Part shown: positions 45,160-52,756 of the stretch, in pieces
Layout: every line of letters starts with the position of its first letter
Position numbering within the stretch: the first letter of the stretch is position 1
Assembly: GCF_010500815.1 (NCBI RefSeq)
Contig: NZ_JAAAMG010000013.1
Span: 62,001 to 126,000, forward strand
Reading direction: 5' to 3'
Source: Jiella pacifica
GTDB taxonomy: Bacteria; Pseudomonadota; Alphaproteobacteria; Rhizobiales; Rhizobiaceae
DNA length: 64,000 nucleotides
Program-made: the position numbers and the translations under genes
Notes under the pieces: generated by a model
The model's database searches: none
Seen by the model: only the letters and a program-made list of their open reading frames with translations
What the model was told of the DNA's origin: nothing

Positions 45160-46245
45160 ATGTTCAAGAAATTCGACGTCTCACGCCGTTCCGTCCTGAG
45201 GGGCGGGCTCGCCCTCGGCGCCGCCAGCCTCGGCATGCCGGGCTTTGCCAAGGCCGCCGACCGCGTCTTCGTGCCGTTCAGCAACAAGAGCCTCGACTAC
45301 TATTTCTTCGTCATCCAGGAAGAGGCGGTGCGGCGCGCCGTCGAGGGGCGCGAGTGGGAGTTCCAGGCCACCAACGCCAATTTCGACAACACCCGCCAGC
45401 TCGAGCAGTGGCAGAGCCTGCTTCTGAGCCAGCCCTCGGCGATCGTCTGTGACCCGATCGACAGCCAGGCGATCGCCTCGTCGATCGCCCGCTACAACCA
45501 GCGCAAGGTGCCGGTCGCCATCATCGATACGCCCGCCGACGGCGGCGACGTGGCGATCACCGTCTCCTTCGACAACTACCAGGGCGGCGTCATGGCCGCC
45601 CAGGAGATCATCAAGCGGCTGGAAAAGAAGTACGGCTCCAAGAAGGGCACGGTGCTCAACTGTTTCGGCGCCCTGCAGAGCGTCGCCTGGCGCCTCCGCA
45701 AGGAGGGCTTCGAGGCCGAGATGGCCAAGCATCCCGACATCAAGCTGCTCAGCCGGCCGACCGAAGGCCAGCTCGACCTGATGCTGTCGGTGACGCTGTC
45801 CACGCTGTCGGAATATCCGGATCTCGACGCCGTCCATGCGCCGAGCGACAGCCCGGCCCGCGGCATCGCCACCGCGCTGCAGCAGCGCGACCGCTGGAAG
45901 AAGGTCGGTGAGGAGGGCCATGTCATCTTCATCAACATCGACGGCGAGCCGATCGCGCTGCAGCTGATCAAGGAAGGCTACATGGATGCCTGCGTCTCGC
46001 AGGATCCGATCGCCTACGGCCAGATCGCCGTCGACATGCTCGAGAAGCATGCGATGAAGGGCGAGGCCGTTCCGCTCGGCGCCTACGAGAACGACAAGTA
46101 CTTCTGGGAAAAGGGCGAAATCGTCGATTCCAAGACCGGCCCCGCCTTGATCATTCCGCCCTTCGTCATCGATGCCTCGAACGCCGAGGACAAGCGCCAC
46201 TGGGGCAACATCGCCGAGCAGGAATGGGGTATCGCCTACAAATAG
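45160..46245 (+). CDS. Sugar ABC importer periplasmic binding protein (RbsB-like)
   Basis: A 361-residue type I periplasmic binding protein. The signal carries a twin-arginine (FDVSRRSVLRGGLALGAAS, cleavage near FAKA at about residue 31). The mature protein contains AIVCDPIDSQAIASSIARYN and VPVAIIDTPADGGDVAITVSFDN, as in RbsB-type sugar binders. GGGAGGATAAA precedes ATG 45160. It is first in an importer operon and should bind the sugar or polyol used by the kinase operon just upstream. Confidence 0.87.
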   Translation: MFKKFDVSRRSVLRGGLALGAASLGMPGFAKAADRVFVPFSNKSLDYYFFVIQEEAVRRAVEGREWEFQATNANFDNTRQLEQWQSLLLSQPSAIVCDPIDSQAIASSIARYNQRKVPVAIIDTPADGGDVAITVSFDNYQGGVMAAQEIIKRLEKKYGSKKGTVLNCFGALQSVAWRLRKEGFEAEMAKHPDIKLLSRPTEGQLDLMLSVTLSTLSEYPDLDAVHAPSDSPARGIATALQQRDRWKKVGEEGHVIFINIDGEPIALQLIKEGYMDACVSQDPIAYGQIAVDMLEKHAMKGEAVPLGAYENDKYFWEKGEIVDSKTGPALIIPPFVIDASNAEDKRHWGNIAEQEWGIAYK

Positions 46246-46318
46246 GCCCGATGCGTCCCGGGCATGCGGGCGAGGGCCCGCATGCCTCGATGCGCGAGGA
46301 TGAGCCAGGGAGAGCCGG

Positions 46319-47836
46319 GTGCAGCATATGACAGTCGGCAATGCCGGGACGGCTGACGCCGATATCCTGCGCATTGCCAATCTCACCAAGACCTACGGAC
46401 GGTTTTCCGCCCTCAAATCCGTCAGCCTCTCGGTCCGCCGCGGCTCGATCCACGGCCTGCTGGGCGAGAACGGCGCCGGCAAGAGCACGCTGGTGGGCAT
46501 GATCTCGGGCCAACGGCAGCCGACCAGCGGCACCATCACCCTGAACGGGATCGAGGTGCAGGGCCACGACGTCAAGGAAATGGAGAAGGCCGGCGTCTTC
46601 CTGGTGACCCAGGAGCCGATGATCATCGATCACATGAGCGTCGCGGAGAACCTTCTTCTCGGCATCTGGCCGCGCAAGGGCTGGCTGATCGACTGGAAAC
46701 GGCTTCGCCGGGACGCGGCCAGGATGCTTCAGGACACGGACATCGATCCGGGCCAAAGGGCCGGAACGCTGGACGCCGTGGCGCGCCGCAAGCTGAACAT
46801 CCTTCGGGCGATGTTCAGCGGCGGCAGGGTCGTCATCCTCGACGAGCCGACCGCCTCGCTCGACGTCGAGGCGCGTCAGCAGCTCTTCGCCTTCATGCGC
46901 CGCCTCAAGGCCGAAGGCGTCACCTTCATCTTCATCTCGCACTACAACGACGAGATCCTCGAGATCTGCGACGCCGTGAGCGTGTTGCGGGACGGGGAGC
47001 TCGCGGGGGGCTCCGACGACGTCGGCGAGATGACCTCCGACATGCTGTCCGAACTCGTGCTTGGCCGCGGCCTTTCGCTGTTCCAGCGCCAGCGCCGTAC
47101 CTTTGGCGCGGATGAGGCGGCGATCGTCGTCGAAGGCGTTCGCGCCCGCAACGTCGCCGTCGACGCCTTTCGCATTCATCCCGGCGAGATCGTCGGCTTC
47201 GCAGGCCTGCCCGGCGCCGGCGCCAAGGAGTTCGCGCGCTGCCTGTTCGGGCTGGTCCATGCGAAGGATGGCACGATGCGGCTGGAGCCCAATTCGCCGG
47301 CCGTGAAGCTTCCCGGCCATCCCTTCGAGGCCTATCGGCGAGGCATCGCGTTTCTCTCCGACGACCGCCGCAAGGACGGTCTGGTGGGGCATCTGTCGAT
47401 CGGCGCGAACATGTCCCTGTCCTCGCTGCCGGCGCTCTCTCGCCGGGGCTTCGTCGACGTGGAGGCGGAGCGGGAGATCATTTCGCGCTACTTCGCCGGC
47501 ATGGGCGTCAAGGCGCCGAACCCCGAGGTCGCCATCGACACGCTCAGCGGCGGCAACCAGCAGAAGGTCTGTCTCGGGCGCGTCTTGGCGACGGAGCCGA
47601 AACTCTTGATCCTAGACGAGCCGACGCGCGGCATCGACGTCGGCGTCAAGCAGGACGTTCACCGGATCATCGACGAATTGAGCGGACAGGGCGTCGCCGT
47701 GATCGTCGTGACCACCGACTCCGACGAGATGATCCGCCTGGTCGATCGCGTCTGCGTGTTCTCGGCCGGAAGCATCGTCGGGGAGCTGACGGGGGAGGCG
47801 ATCAGCAAGGACCGCCTCCGGCAAATCAGCGGCTGA
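46319..47836 (+). CDS. Sugar ABC importer ATP-binding protein (RbsA-like, two domains)
   Basis: A 505-residue tandem ATPase. Domain 1 (about residues 14-250) has Walker A GENGAGKST and Walker B VVILDEPTAS, but its signature is degenerate: AVARRKLNILRA stands where an LSGGQ/LSVGE-like motif is expected. Domain 2 (about 260-500) has a weak Walker A (GLPGAGAKE), normal for RbsA, with an intact LSGGNQQKV signature and LLILDEPTRGID. It energises the permease at 47899. The start may be GTG 46319 or ATG 46328; GGGAGAG (46308-46314) fits either. It follows the binding-protein gene by 73 bases. Confidence 0.87.
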   Translation: MQHMTVGNAGTADADILRIANLTKTYGRFSALKSVSLSVRRGSIHGLLGENGAGKSTLVGMISGQRQPTSGTITLNGIEVQGHDVKEMEKAGVFLVTQEPMIIDHMSVAENLLLGIWPRKGWLIDWKRLRRDAARMLQDTDIDPGQRAGTLDAVARRKLNILRAMFSGGRVVILDEPTASLDVEARQQLFAFMRRLKAEGVTFIFISHYNDEILEICDAVSVLRDGELAGGSDDVGEMTSDMLSELVLGRGLSLFQRQRRTFGADEAAIVVEGVRARNVAVDAFRIHPGEIVGFAGLPGAGAKEFARCLFGLVHAKDGTMRLEPNSPAVKLPGHPFEAYRRGIAFLSDDRRKDGLVGHLSIGANMSLSSLPALSRRGFVDVEAEREIISRYFAGMGVKAPNPEVAIDTLSGGNQQKVCLGRVLATEPKLLILDEPTRGIDVGVKQDVHRIIDELSGQGVAVIVVTTDSDEMIRLVDRVCVFSAGSIVGELTGEAISKDRLRQISG

Positions 47837-47898
47837 CGCGGCGTAGAATACGGCTCGAGGCCCTCAGCGCCACGCCGGCACCATCCAGGAGTTCGATC

Positions 47899-48897
47899 AT
47901 GAGCAACGTTTCGATCAAGGCGGAGGCGGCGCCCAGACCGCGCAGCGGCACCTCCAATCGGGCGATCGTCGGCTGGGTTCTGCACAATGTCGTGTGGATC
48001 TGGCTGGCCATCCTCGTGGTGTTCTTCGGCCTGTTCAACTCGTTCTTCTTCACCGTCTTCAATTTCCAGAACATCATGGTCCAGGCGACCGTGCTCGGCA
48101 TGCTGGCCACTGCCGTCGCCCTGCCGCTGCTCGTCGCCGAGATCGACCTGTCGATCCCGGCCAATCTCGGTTTCTCCTCCGCCGTCGGGGCGCTGGCCGT
48201 CACCGACTACGGCGCGCCGTGGTGGCTGGGCGCCCTGTTCGGCATCGCCGTCGCGACGGCGATCGGCTTCTTCAACGGGCTGTGCATCACCCGGCTGCGC
48301 ATGGTCTCGCTGATCCAGACCCTGTCGATGATGATCATCCTGCAGGGCGCGCTTCTGGCGCTCACCCAGGGCAAGACCATCACCAGCCTGCCGGAGGGCT
48401 ACACCTGGATCGGCCAGGCGACGATCGACGGCTGGCCGATCATGCCGCTGGTCTTCGTCGTGGCGCTGATCTTCATGGCCGTCCTCCTGCGGCGCACCGT
48501 CCTCGGTCGCAGCATCTACGCGGTCGGCGGCAATGCCGCCGCGGCCAATTCCGCCGGCATCCGCGTCGATCGCACCAAGATCGTCGCCTTCACGATCGCC
48601 GGCTTCCTCGCCGGGATCGGCGGCTTCCTGCTGGCCTCATGGCAGATGGCGATCACCTCGAACCAAGGCAGCAGCTTCCTGCTCTATGCCATCGCGGCGC
48701 CCATCATCGGTGGCGTCAGCGTCTTCGGCGGGCGCGGCAACGTGGTCGGCGTGTTCGGCGGTGTCATGCTGCTCACCGTCATCCAGGTCGGCCTTGCGAT
48801 CATCGCCGTCCCGTCCTTCTATGTCGGCATGATCGGCGGCGTGATGATCTTCATCGCCGTGGCCATCGACGCCATCCGGGTGCGCTATTTCCAATAG
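47899..48897 (+). CDS. Sugar ABC importer permease (RbsC-like)
   Basis: A 332-residue membrane protein with about ten helices, single-type permease of the ribose/xylose importer class. Typical parts are EIDLSIPANLGFSSAVGALA, GLCITRLRMVSLIQTLSMMI, and GGNAAAANSAGIRVDRTKI, the last near the ATPase-contacting loop. It starts 62 bases after the ATPase gene. Binding protein, ATPase and permease make a complete importer. Confidence 0.88.
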   Translation: MSNVSIKAEAAPRPRSGTSNRAIVGWVLHNVVWIWLAILVVFFGLFNSFFFTVFNFQNIMVQATVLGMLATAVALPLLVAEIDLSIPANLGFSSAVGALAVTDYGAPWWLGALFGIAVATAIGFFNGLCITRLRMVSLIQTLSMMIILQGALLALTQGKTITSLPEGYTWIGQATIDGWPIMPLVFVVALIFMAVLLRRTVLGRSIYAVGGNAAAANSAGIRVDRTKIVAFTIAGFLAGIGGFLLASWQMAITSNQGSSFLLYAIAAPIIGGVSVFGGRGNVVGVFGGVMLLTVIQVGLAIIAVPSFYVGMIGGVMIFIAVAIDAIRVRYFQ

Positions 48898-48925
48898 CGG
48901 ATCCGGCTCCCGACCGTGGCTCGGT

Positions 48926-48962
48926 GCCCCCCACGAGCGGGTCGTGTCCGGGGCCGGGGGGC
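48926..48962. terminator. GC-rich hairpin after the sugar permease gene
   Basis: GCCCCCC (48926-48932) and GGGGGGC (48956-48962) can pair, with ACGA/TCGT pairing inside the loop; the following bases are TTCTTC. It begins 28 bases after the permease stop and may end the importer transcript, leaving the dehydratase gene to its own promoter. Confidence 0.4.
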
Positions 48963-49119
48963 TTCTTCGCCGCGGCGCGTCAGGGCGCGACCGCGGCGTC
49001 GCCCGTTTTTCCGACGCTGATAGCAAGCGACGCTGGGGATAGATGCCAGTTCGGCCTTGCCCCCGGGCGCGACCGCGCTTTCTGTGGTTCCGTTCACGAC
49101 ACTGCATACAGGGAACGCC

Positions 49120-50283
49120 ATGTCTGTCATCGATGAGCCTTCGGGGCTGTATCTCGGCCGCGCCTTTTCGCCCGAAGCGAACGGCCCGGCCGTCGTCACC
49201 TTGCGCGACGGACGGCTCGTCGACATCACTTCATCCACGGCACCGACCGTCAGCGACATCTGCGAAATGGCCGATCCGGCGTCCTATGTCCGCACAGCCG
49301 TCGGCAGGGATCTCGGCGCCCTGGCGGAGATCGCCGCGGAAACCGATCGCTCGGGCAGCAAGCCCTATCTTCTGGCGCCCTGCGATCTGCAGGCGGTGAA
49401 GGCTTGCGGCGTCACCTTCGCCAGTTCGATGATCGAGCGGGTGATCGAGGAGAAAGCCAGCGGAGACCCCTCGCGCGCCGAGGCGATCCGCGGCCGCATC
49501 GGCGCTGCCATCGGCGAGAGCCTGCGCGACATCCGCGCCGGGTCGCCCGAGGCCGAGCGCGCCAAGGCGGCGCTGATCGAGGAAGGGCTGTGGAGCCAGT
49601 ATCTCGAGGTCGGGATCGGCCCGGATGCCGAGGTCTTCTCGAAATGCCAGCCGATGGCGGCGGTCGGGACGGGCAGCAAGGTGGGCCTCCATCCGCGCTC
49701 CAACTGGAACAATCCCGAGCCGGAGATCGTCCTCGCCGTCTCGTCGGCGGGGCGCATCCTCGGCGCCACCCTCGGCAACGACGTCAATCTGCGTGATTTC
49801 GAGGGTCGTTCGGCCCTGCTCCTCTCGAAAGCCAAGGACAACAATGCCTCGACGGCGATCGGGCCGATGATCCGGCTGTTCGACGACGGCTTCACGCTCG
49901 ACGACGTCCGCCGGGCCGAACTCACTTTGACGATCGACGGGCCGGAAGGCTTTCGTCTCGATGGGCATTCCTCGATGAGCCAGATCAGCCGCGATCCGGA
50001 GGATCTGGTGAGCCAGACCGTCGGGCGCCATCACCAGTATCCGGATGGCTTCATGCTGTTTCTCGGCACGCTCTTCGCGCCGACGCAGGATCGCGACCAT
50101 CCGGGCGAGGGCTTCACGCACAAGGTCGGCGACGTCGTCCGGATCGCAGCCCCGAAGCTCGGCTGTCTTGAAAACACTGTCGCCCTGTCGACGGAGTGTC
50201 CGCCCTGGACCTTCGGCGCGCGCGCCCTGATGCGCAATCTCGCCGCGCGACGCCTCATCGGCGGGCCTTCGGCGCGGGCCTAG
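49120..50283 (+). CDS. FAH-family 2-keto-3-deoxy-pentonate dehydratase, XylX-like
   Basis: A 387-residue fumarylacetoacetate-hydrolase-fold protein, matching the length of Caulobacter XylX, which dehydrates 2-keto-3-deoxy-D-xylonate to alpha-ketoglutarate semialdehyde. Likely metal ligands are acidic residues in NNPEPEIVLAV and GNDVNLRDFEGRSALLL. The C-terminal part SLVSQTVG-like helix and GDVVRIAAPKLG are typical of the fold. ATG 49120 follows an AGGGAA ribosome site. It sits between the sugar importer and an iron alcohol dehydrogenase. A 2-keto-3-deoxy-arabinonate or related substrate is equally possible. Confidence 0.75.
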   Translation: MSVIDEPSGLYLGRAFSPEANGPAVVTLRDGRLVDITSSTAPTVSDICEMADPASYVRTAVGRDLGALAEIAAETDRSGSKPYLLAPCDLQAVKACGVTFASSMIERVIEEKASGDPSRAEAIRGRIGAAIGESLRDIRAGSPEAERAKAALIEEGLWSQYLEVGIGPDAEVFSKCQPMAAVGTGSKVGLHPRSNWNNPEPEIVLAVSSAGRILGATLGNDVNLRDFEGRSALLLSKAKDNNASTAIGPMIRLFDDGFTLDDVRRAELTLTIDGPEGFRLDGHSSMSQISRDPEDLVSQTVGRHHQYPDGFMLFLGTLFAPTQDRDHPGEGFTHKVGDVVRIAAPKLGCLENTVALSTECPPWTFGARALMRNLAARRLIGGPSARA

Positions 50284-50301
50284 CGTCGCCTGATCATATG
50301 C

Positions 50302-50318
50302 GTCACGATATGTGTGAC
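50302..50318. promoter_or_regulatory. Inverted repeat upstream of the iron alcohol dehydrogenase
   Basis: GTCAC (50302-50306) and GTGAC (50314-50318) flank a 7-base centre; the same stretch also shows an imperfect direct repeat of ATATGYGT. It lies 19 bases after the XylX-like gene and 51 bases upstream of the alcohol dehydrogenase. It could be an operator. Confidence 0.35.
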
Positions 50319-50330
50319 AGGGAGGGACTG

Positions 50331-50378
50331 ATGCGGACGCTCAATCGTTTCGGCATGGCGGGTGCCCCATGGCGCTGA
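50331..50378 (+). CDS. Possible 15-codon leader ORF overlapping the alcohol dehydrogenase start
   Basis: ATG 50331 follows a strong GGGAGGG ribosome site and opens a 15-residue frame (MRTLNRFGMAGAPWR) ending at TGA 50376-50378. The alcohol dehydrogenase ATG at 50369 is inside it, in another frame, and has no clear ribosome site of its own. Translation of this short frame could bring ribosomes to the real gene. It may equally be chance. Confidence 0.3.
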   Translation: MRTLNRFGMAGAPWR

Positions 50379-51478
50379 TCTCATATCTGACGCGAATCGA
50401 GTTCGGTGAAGGCGAGATTTCCCGCCTCGGCGATCTTCTTGCGGAGCTCGGCGTAAAGCGCCCGCTCGTCTGCACGGACCGGGGGCTGGTGACGACGGGC
50501 CTCGTCGAGCGGGTCACCGCCGGTTTGGCCGATGCGGTGATCTTCGACGGCACGCCCGCCAATCCCACCGAAGATGCGGTGATGGCGGCGCTGGAGTTGT
50601 ATCGCTCCAAGGAATGCGACGGCATCGTCGGCCTCGGCGGCGGCTCTTCGCTGGATCTCGCCAAGGCTGTCCGCATTCTCACCGGCCACGAGCCGCCGCT
50701 GGGCCAATATGCCGCCGTCAACGGAGGCGCGGGAAAGATCCATGGCCGGATCGCGCCGCTGATCGCCATCCCGACCACCGCCGGAACCGGTTCGGAGGTC
50801 GGTCGTGCATCCGTGATCATTACGGCGGACGGCCGCAAGCTCGGCATCCTGTCGCCGCACAACCTGCCGACCATCGCGCTCTGCGATCCGGAGCTGACCT
50901 ACGGGCTGCCCGCGAAGCTGACGGCCGCCACCGGCATGGACGCCATTTCACACTGCCTCGAAACCTACATGGCGCCGGCCTTCAATCCGCCGGCCGAAGC
51001 GATCGCGCTGCATGGGCTCGATTGCGGCCTCAGGGCCATCGAGCGGGCGGTCGCCGACGGCTCCGACGTCGCTGCGCGGCGCGACATGATGGTCTGCGCG
51101 CTGGAAGGCGCGATGGCGTTTCAGAAGGGTCTCGGCGCCGTTCACGCGCTGACCCATCCCCTGGGGGCGATCCGCGAGCTCAACCTCCACCATGGCACGC
51201 TGAATGCCGTGCTCATGCCTGAGGTGCTGCGGTTCAACCGCGACAGCATCGGCGAGAAGTGGGACGTCCTCGCCAAACGCATGGGCGGCGAGCCGGACAA
51301 GGTCGTAGAGGCGCTCAACGTGCGGATCGGCATGCCCTCGGGCCTTGCGTCGATGGGTGTCACTGAGGCGATGATGGAGGAGGTGGCCAACGCCGCTCTG
51401 AAGGATCACTGTCACGCGACCAATCCGCGGCGGGCCAGCCGCGAAGACTATCTCGAGATCCTTCGTCGCACGGCCTGA
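50369..51478 (+). CDS. Iron-containing (group III) alcohol dehydrogenase
   Basis: A 369-residue enzyme of the iron alcohol dehydrogenase family. The NAD(P) stretch GIVGLGGGSSLDLAKA is near residue 85 and IAIPTTAGTGSEV near 133. Metal ligands are likely Asp191 and His195 (TGMDAISHCLE), His263 (VHALTHPLG) and His275 (LNLHHGTLN). It oxidises or reduces an alcohol/aldehyde, perhaps a lactaldehyde, glycolaldehyde or hydroxy acid from the sugar block. It follows the XylX-like gene by 85 bases and converges on the mxa cluster, with hairpins between. Confidence 0.83.
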   Translation: MALISYLTRIEFGEGEISRLGDLLAELGVKRPLVCTDRGLVTTGLVERVTAGLADAVIFDGTPANPTEDAVMAALELYRSKECDGIVGLGGGSSLDLAKAVRILTGHEPPLGQYAAVNGGAGKIHGRIAPLIAIPTTAGTGSEVGRASVIITADGRKLGILSPHNLPTIALCDPELTYGLPAKLTAATGMDAISHCLETYMAPAFNPPAEAIALHGLDCGLRAIERAVADGSDVAARRDMMVCALEGAMAFQKGLGAVHALTHPLGAIRELNLHHGTLNAVLMPEVLRFNRDSIGEKWDVLAKRMGGEPDKVVEALNVRIGMPSGLASMGVTEAMMEEVANAALKDHCHATNPRRASREDYLEILRRTA

Positions 51479-51490
51479 CGGAGCGTCATC

Positions 51491-51541
51491 GCCGCGCCGG
51501 CGCGGCAATTGGGGGGCTTGGAGCCCGTCACTGCGACGGGC
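51491..51541. terminator. Two hairpins between converging operons
   Basis: GCCGCGCCGGCGCGGC (51491-51506) is a perfect palindrome able to form a 6-bp stem with a 4-base loop. GCCCGTC (51523-51529) and GACGGGC (51535-51541) form a second 7-bp stem with a 5-base loop. They lie between the stops of the alcohol dehydrogenase (plus) and the last mxa-side gene (minus), so they probably end transcripts from both sides. Confidence 0.5.
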
Positions 51542-51555
51542 CGCCTGCCTTCCCG

Positions 51556-52011
51556 TCACTCCACCGTCACCCGCAACGAGGTTTTCACTGCGTCGTCGGT
51601 CTGGTCGGTGATGGGCACCGCGTAGTTCCCGGCGCGCATCGGGTAGAAGCTGAACCTGACAGAACCCGCGCCCTCGCATTGGAGCGCACGGAAGGACAGC
51701 CCCTGCAGATAGACCTCGATGGCATCGACGGTCAGCACCCGCAGATGCACGTCCCGCAGCAGTGGGGTCGTGTCGAAGCTGAAGGACGGATCGCCGGCAT
51801 CGCTCGATGTGCACGCGAAGCCGAGCCGGTAGTATTTTCCCACCGCCAGGGTGATCGCGTCCTCGGAAAGCGCGATCCCGTCAGCGGAGCGGCTGACCGT
51901 GATCGCAATGTCTTCCGGCGGCGTCCCGCCGGCCGGTTGCGCCGCGAGGGGAGCGGGGGCCATGGCCAGTATCGAGGCCGCCAGCGCGACCACGGTTCGT
52001 TCGCACGTCAT
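51556..52011 (-). CDS. Unassigned periplasmic protein at the end of the mxa cluster
   Basis: A 151-residue protein with a signal peptide (about residues 1-24, ending PLAAQ). The mature part looks beta-rich, with KYYRLGFACTSS, FDTTPLLRDVHLRVL and RFSFYPMRAGNYAVPI; two cysteines (in FACTS and LQCEG) could form a disulfide. The pattern recalls cupredoxin-like or Ig-like periplasmic domains but lacks clear copper ligands. Other methylotrophs carry mxaE and mxaH after mxaD; this gene holds that position, 199 bases downstream of mxaD, but I cannot match it by sequence. Confidence 0.65.
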   Translation of the reverse strand: MTCERTVVALAASILAMAPAPLAAQPAGGTPPEDIAITVSRSADGIALSEDAITLAVGKYYRLGFACTSSDAGDPSFSFDTTPLLRDVHLRVLTVDAIEVYLQGLSFRALQCEGAGSVRFSFYPMRAGNYAVPITDQTDDAVKTSLRVTVE

Positions 52012-52210
52012 CGTGCCATTCCCCTTCTTTGTGGAAGCCGCTCTTCGTGAAAAGCCGTCTTGCCGGATCGTCGAATTATGCCGGCAGTGTCACAGCCGGC
52101 GCCAGCGGTCGCGGCCGTCCGCGTTCGGTCGGGAAGCTGCGTTTGTGGTAGCACTCCGGCAAGGGCGGCATGCTCCGCCCTGCCGCAGGCCGATCCCTGC
52201 GGCGTTGCCA

Positions 52211-52756
52211 TCATTGCGTTCGGCTTTCCTCGATGAAGCGCTTGAGCCCGTCGAGCCCCGTCTTCACATGGCGCGACATGTCGGCGACCGCGGCCTCGTC
52301 GGTCTGTCCCTCCGCCGGAAAATTGCTCGTGTCGGCGCGGTAGAAGCGACCGATCCACTGCACCGACGTATGGGTGTCGTCCTCGGCCGTGATCCTCAGC
52401 TTGTCGTTGAACGAGCTCACCGCCAACGCGGCGGGGTTCGGCTCGTCCATCCGCCAGGCGACGACGCCCCGCTCCTTCGAGACGACGTCGAGGGATTCAG
52501 TGATGTCGCCGCCTTCCAGCGTCAGCCTGCGCGTCTTGCCGTCTTCGCCAAGGCTCATCGCCCGCACCGCCGGATGCCACTTGGCGATCGAGCCGAAGTC
52601 GGCGACGACGTCCCAGACGGCGTCGAAGGGCGCATCAATGACGACGGTCTCGTCCGTCTTGTGGGGTGTCGGCCCGTGCGCCAGTGCCTGGACGGGCGCG
52701 AGAAATAGGCTGGCGGTCATGAGGCCGCCGATGATCTTGCGTCGCGAGAGTGTCAT
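52211..52756 (-). CDS. mxaD: Methanol oxidation protein MxaD (SRPBCC fold)
   Basis: A 181-residue exported protein. The signal holds an SRRK motif and ends near ALAHG (about residue 26). The rest is an SRPBCC/START-like fold: VIDAPFDAVWDVVADFGSIAKWHPAV. MxaD is periplasmic and in other methylotrophs aids electron transfer between methanol dehydrogenase and cytochrome cL. Its ATG overlaps the mxaL stop by 4 bases. A 199-base gap then precedes the unassigned gene. Confidence 0.85.
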   Translation of the reverse strand: MTLSRRKIIGGLMTASLFLAPVQALAHGPTPHKTDETVVIDAPFDAVWDVVADFGSIAKWHPAVRAMSLGEDGKTRRLTLEGGDITESLDVVSKERGVVAWRMDEPNPAALAVSSFNDKLRITAEDDTHTSVQWIGRFYRADTSNFPAEGQTDEAAVADMSRHVKTGLDGLKRFIEESRTQ

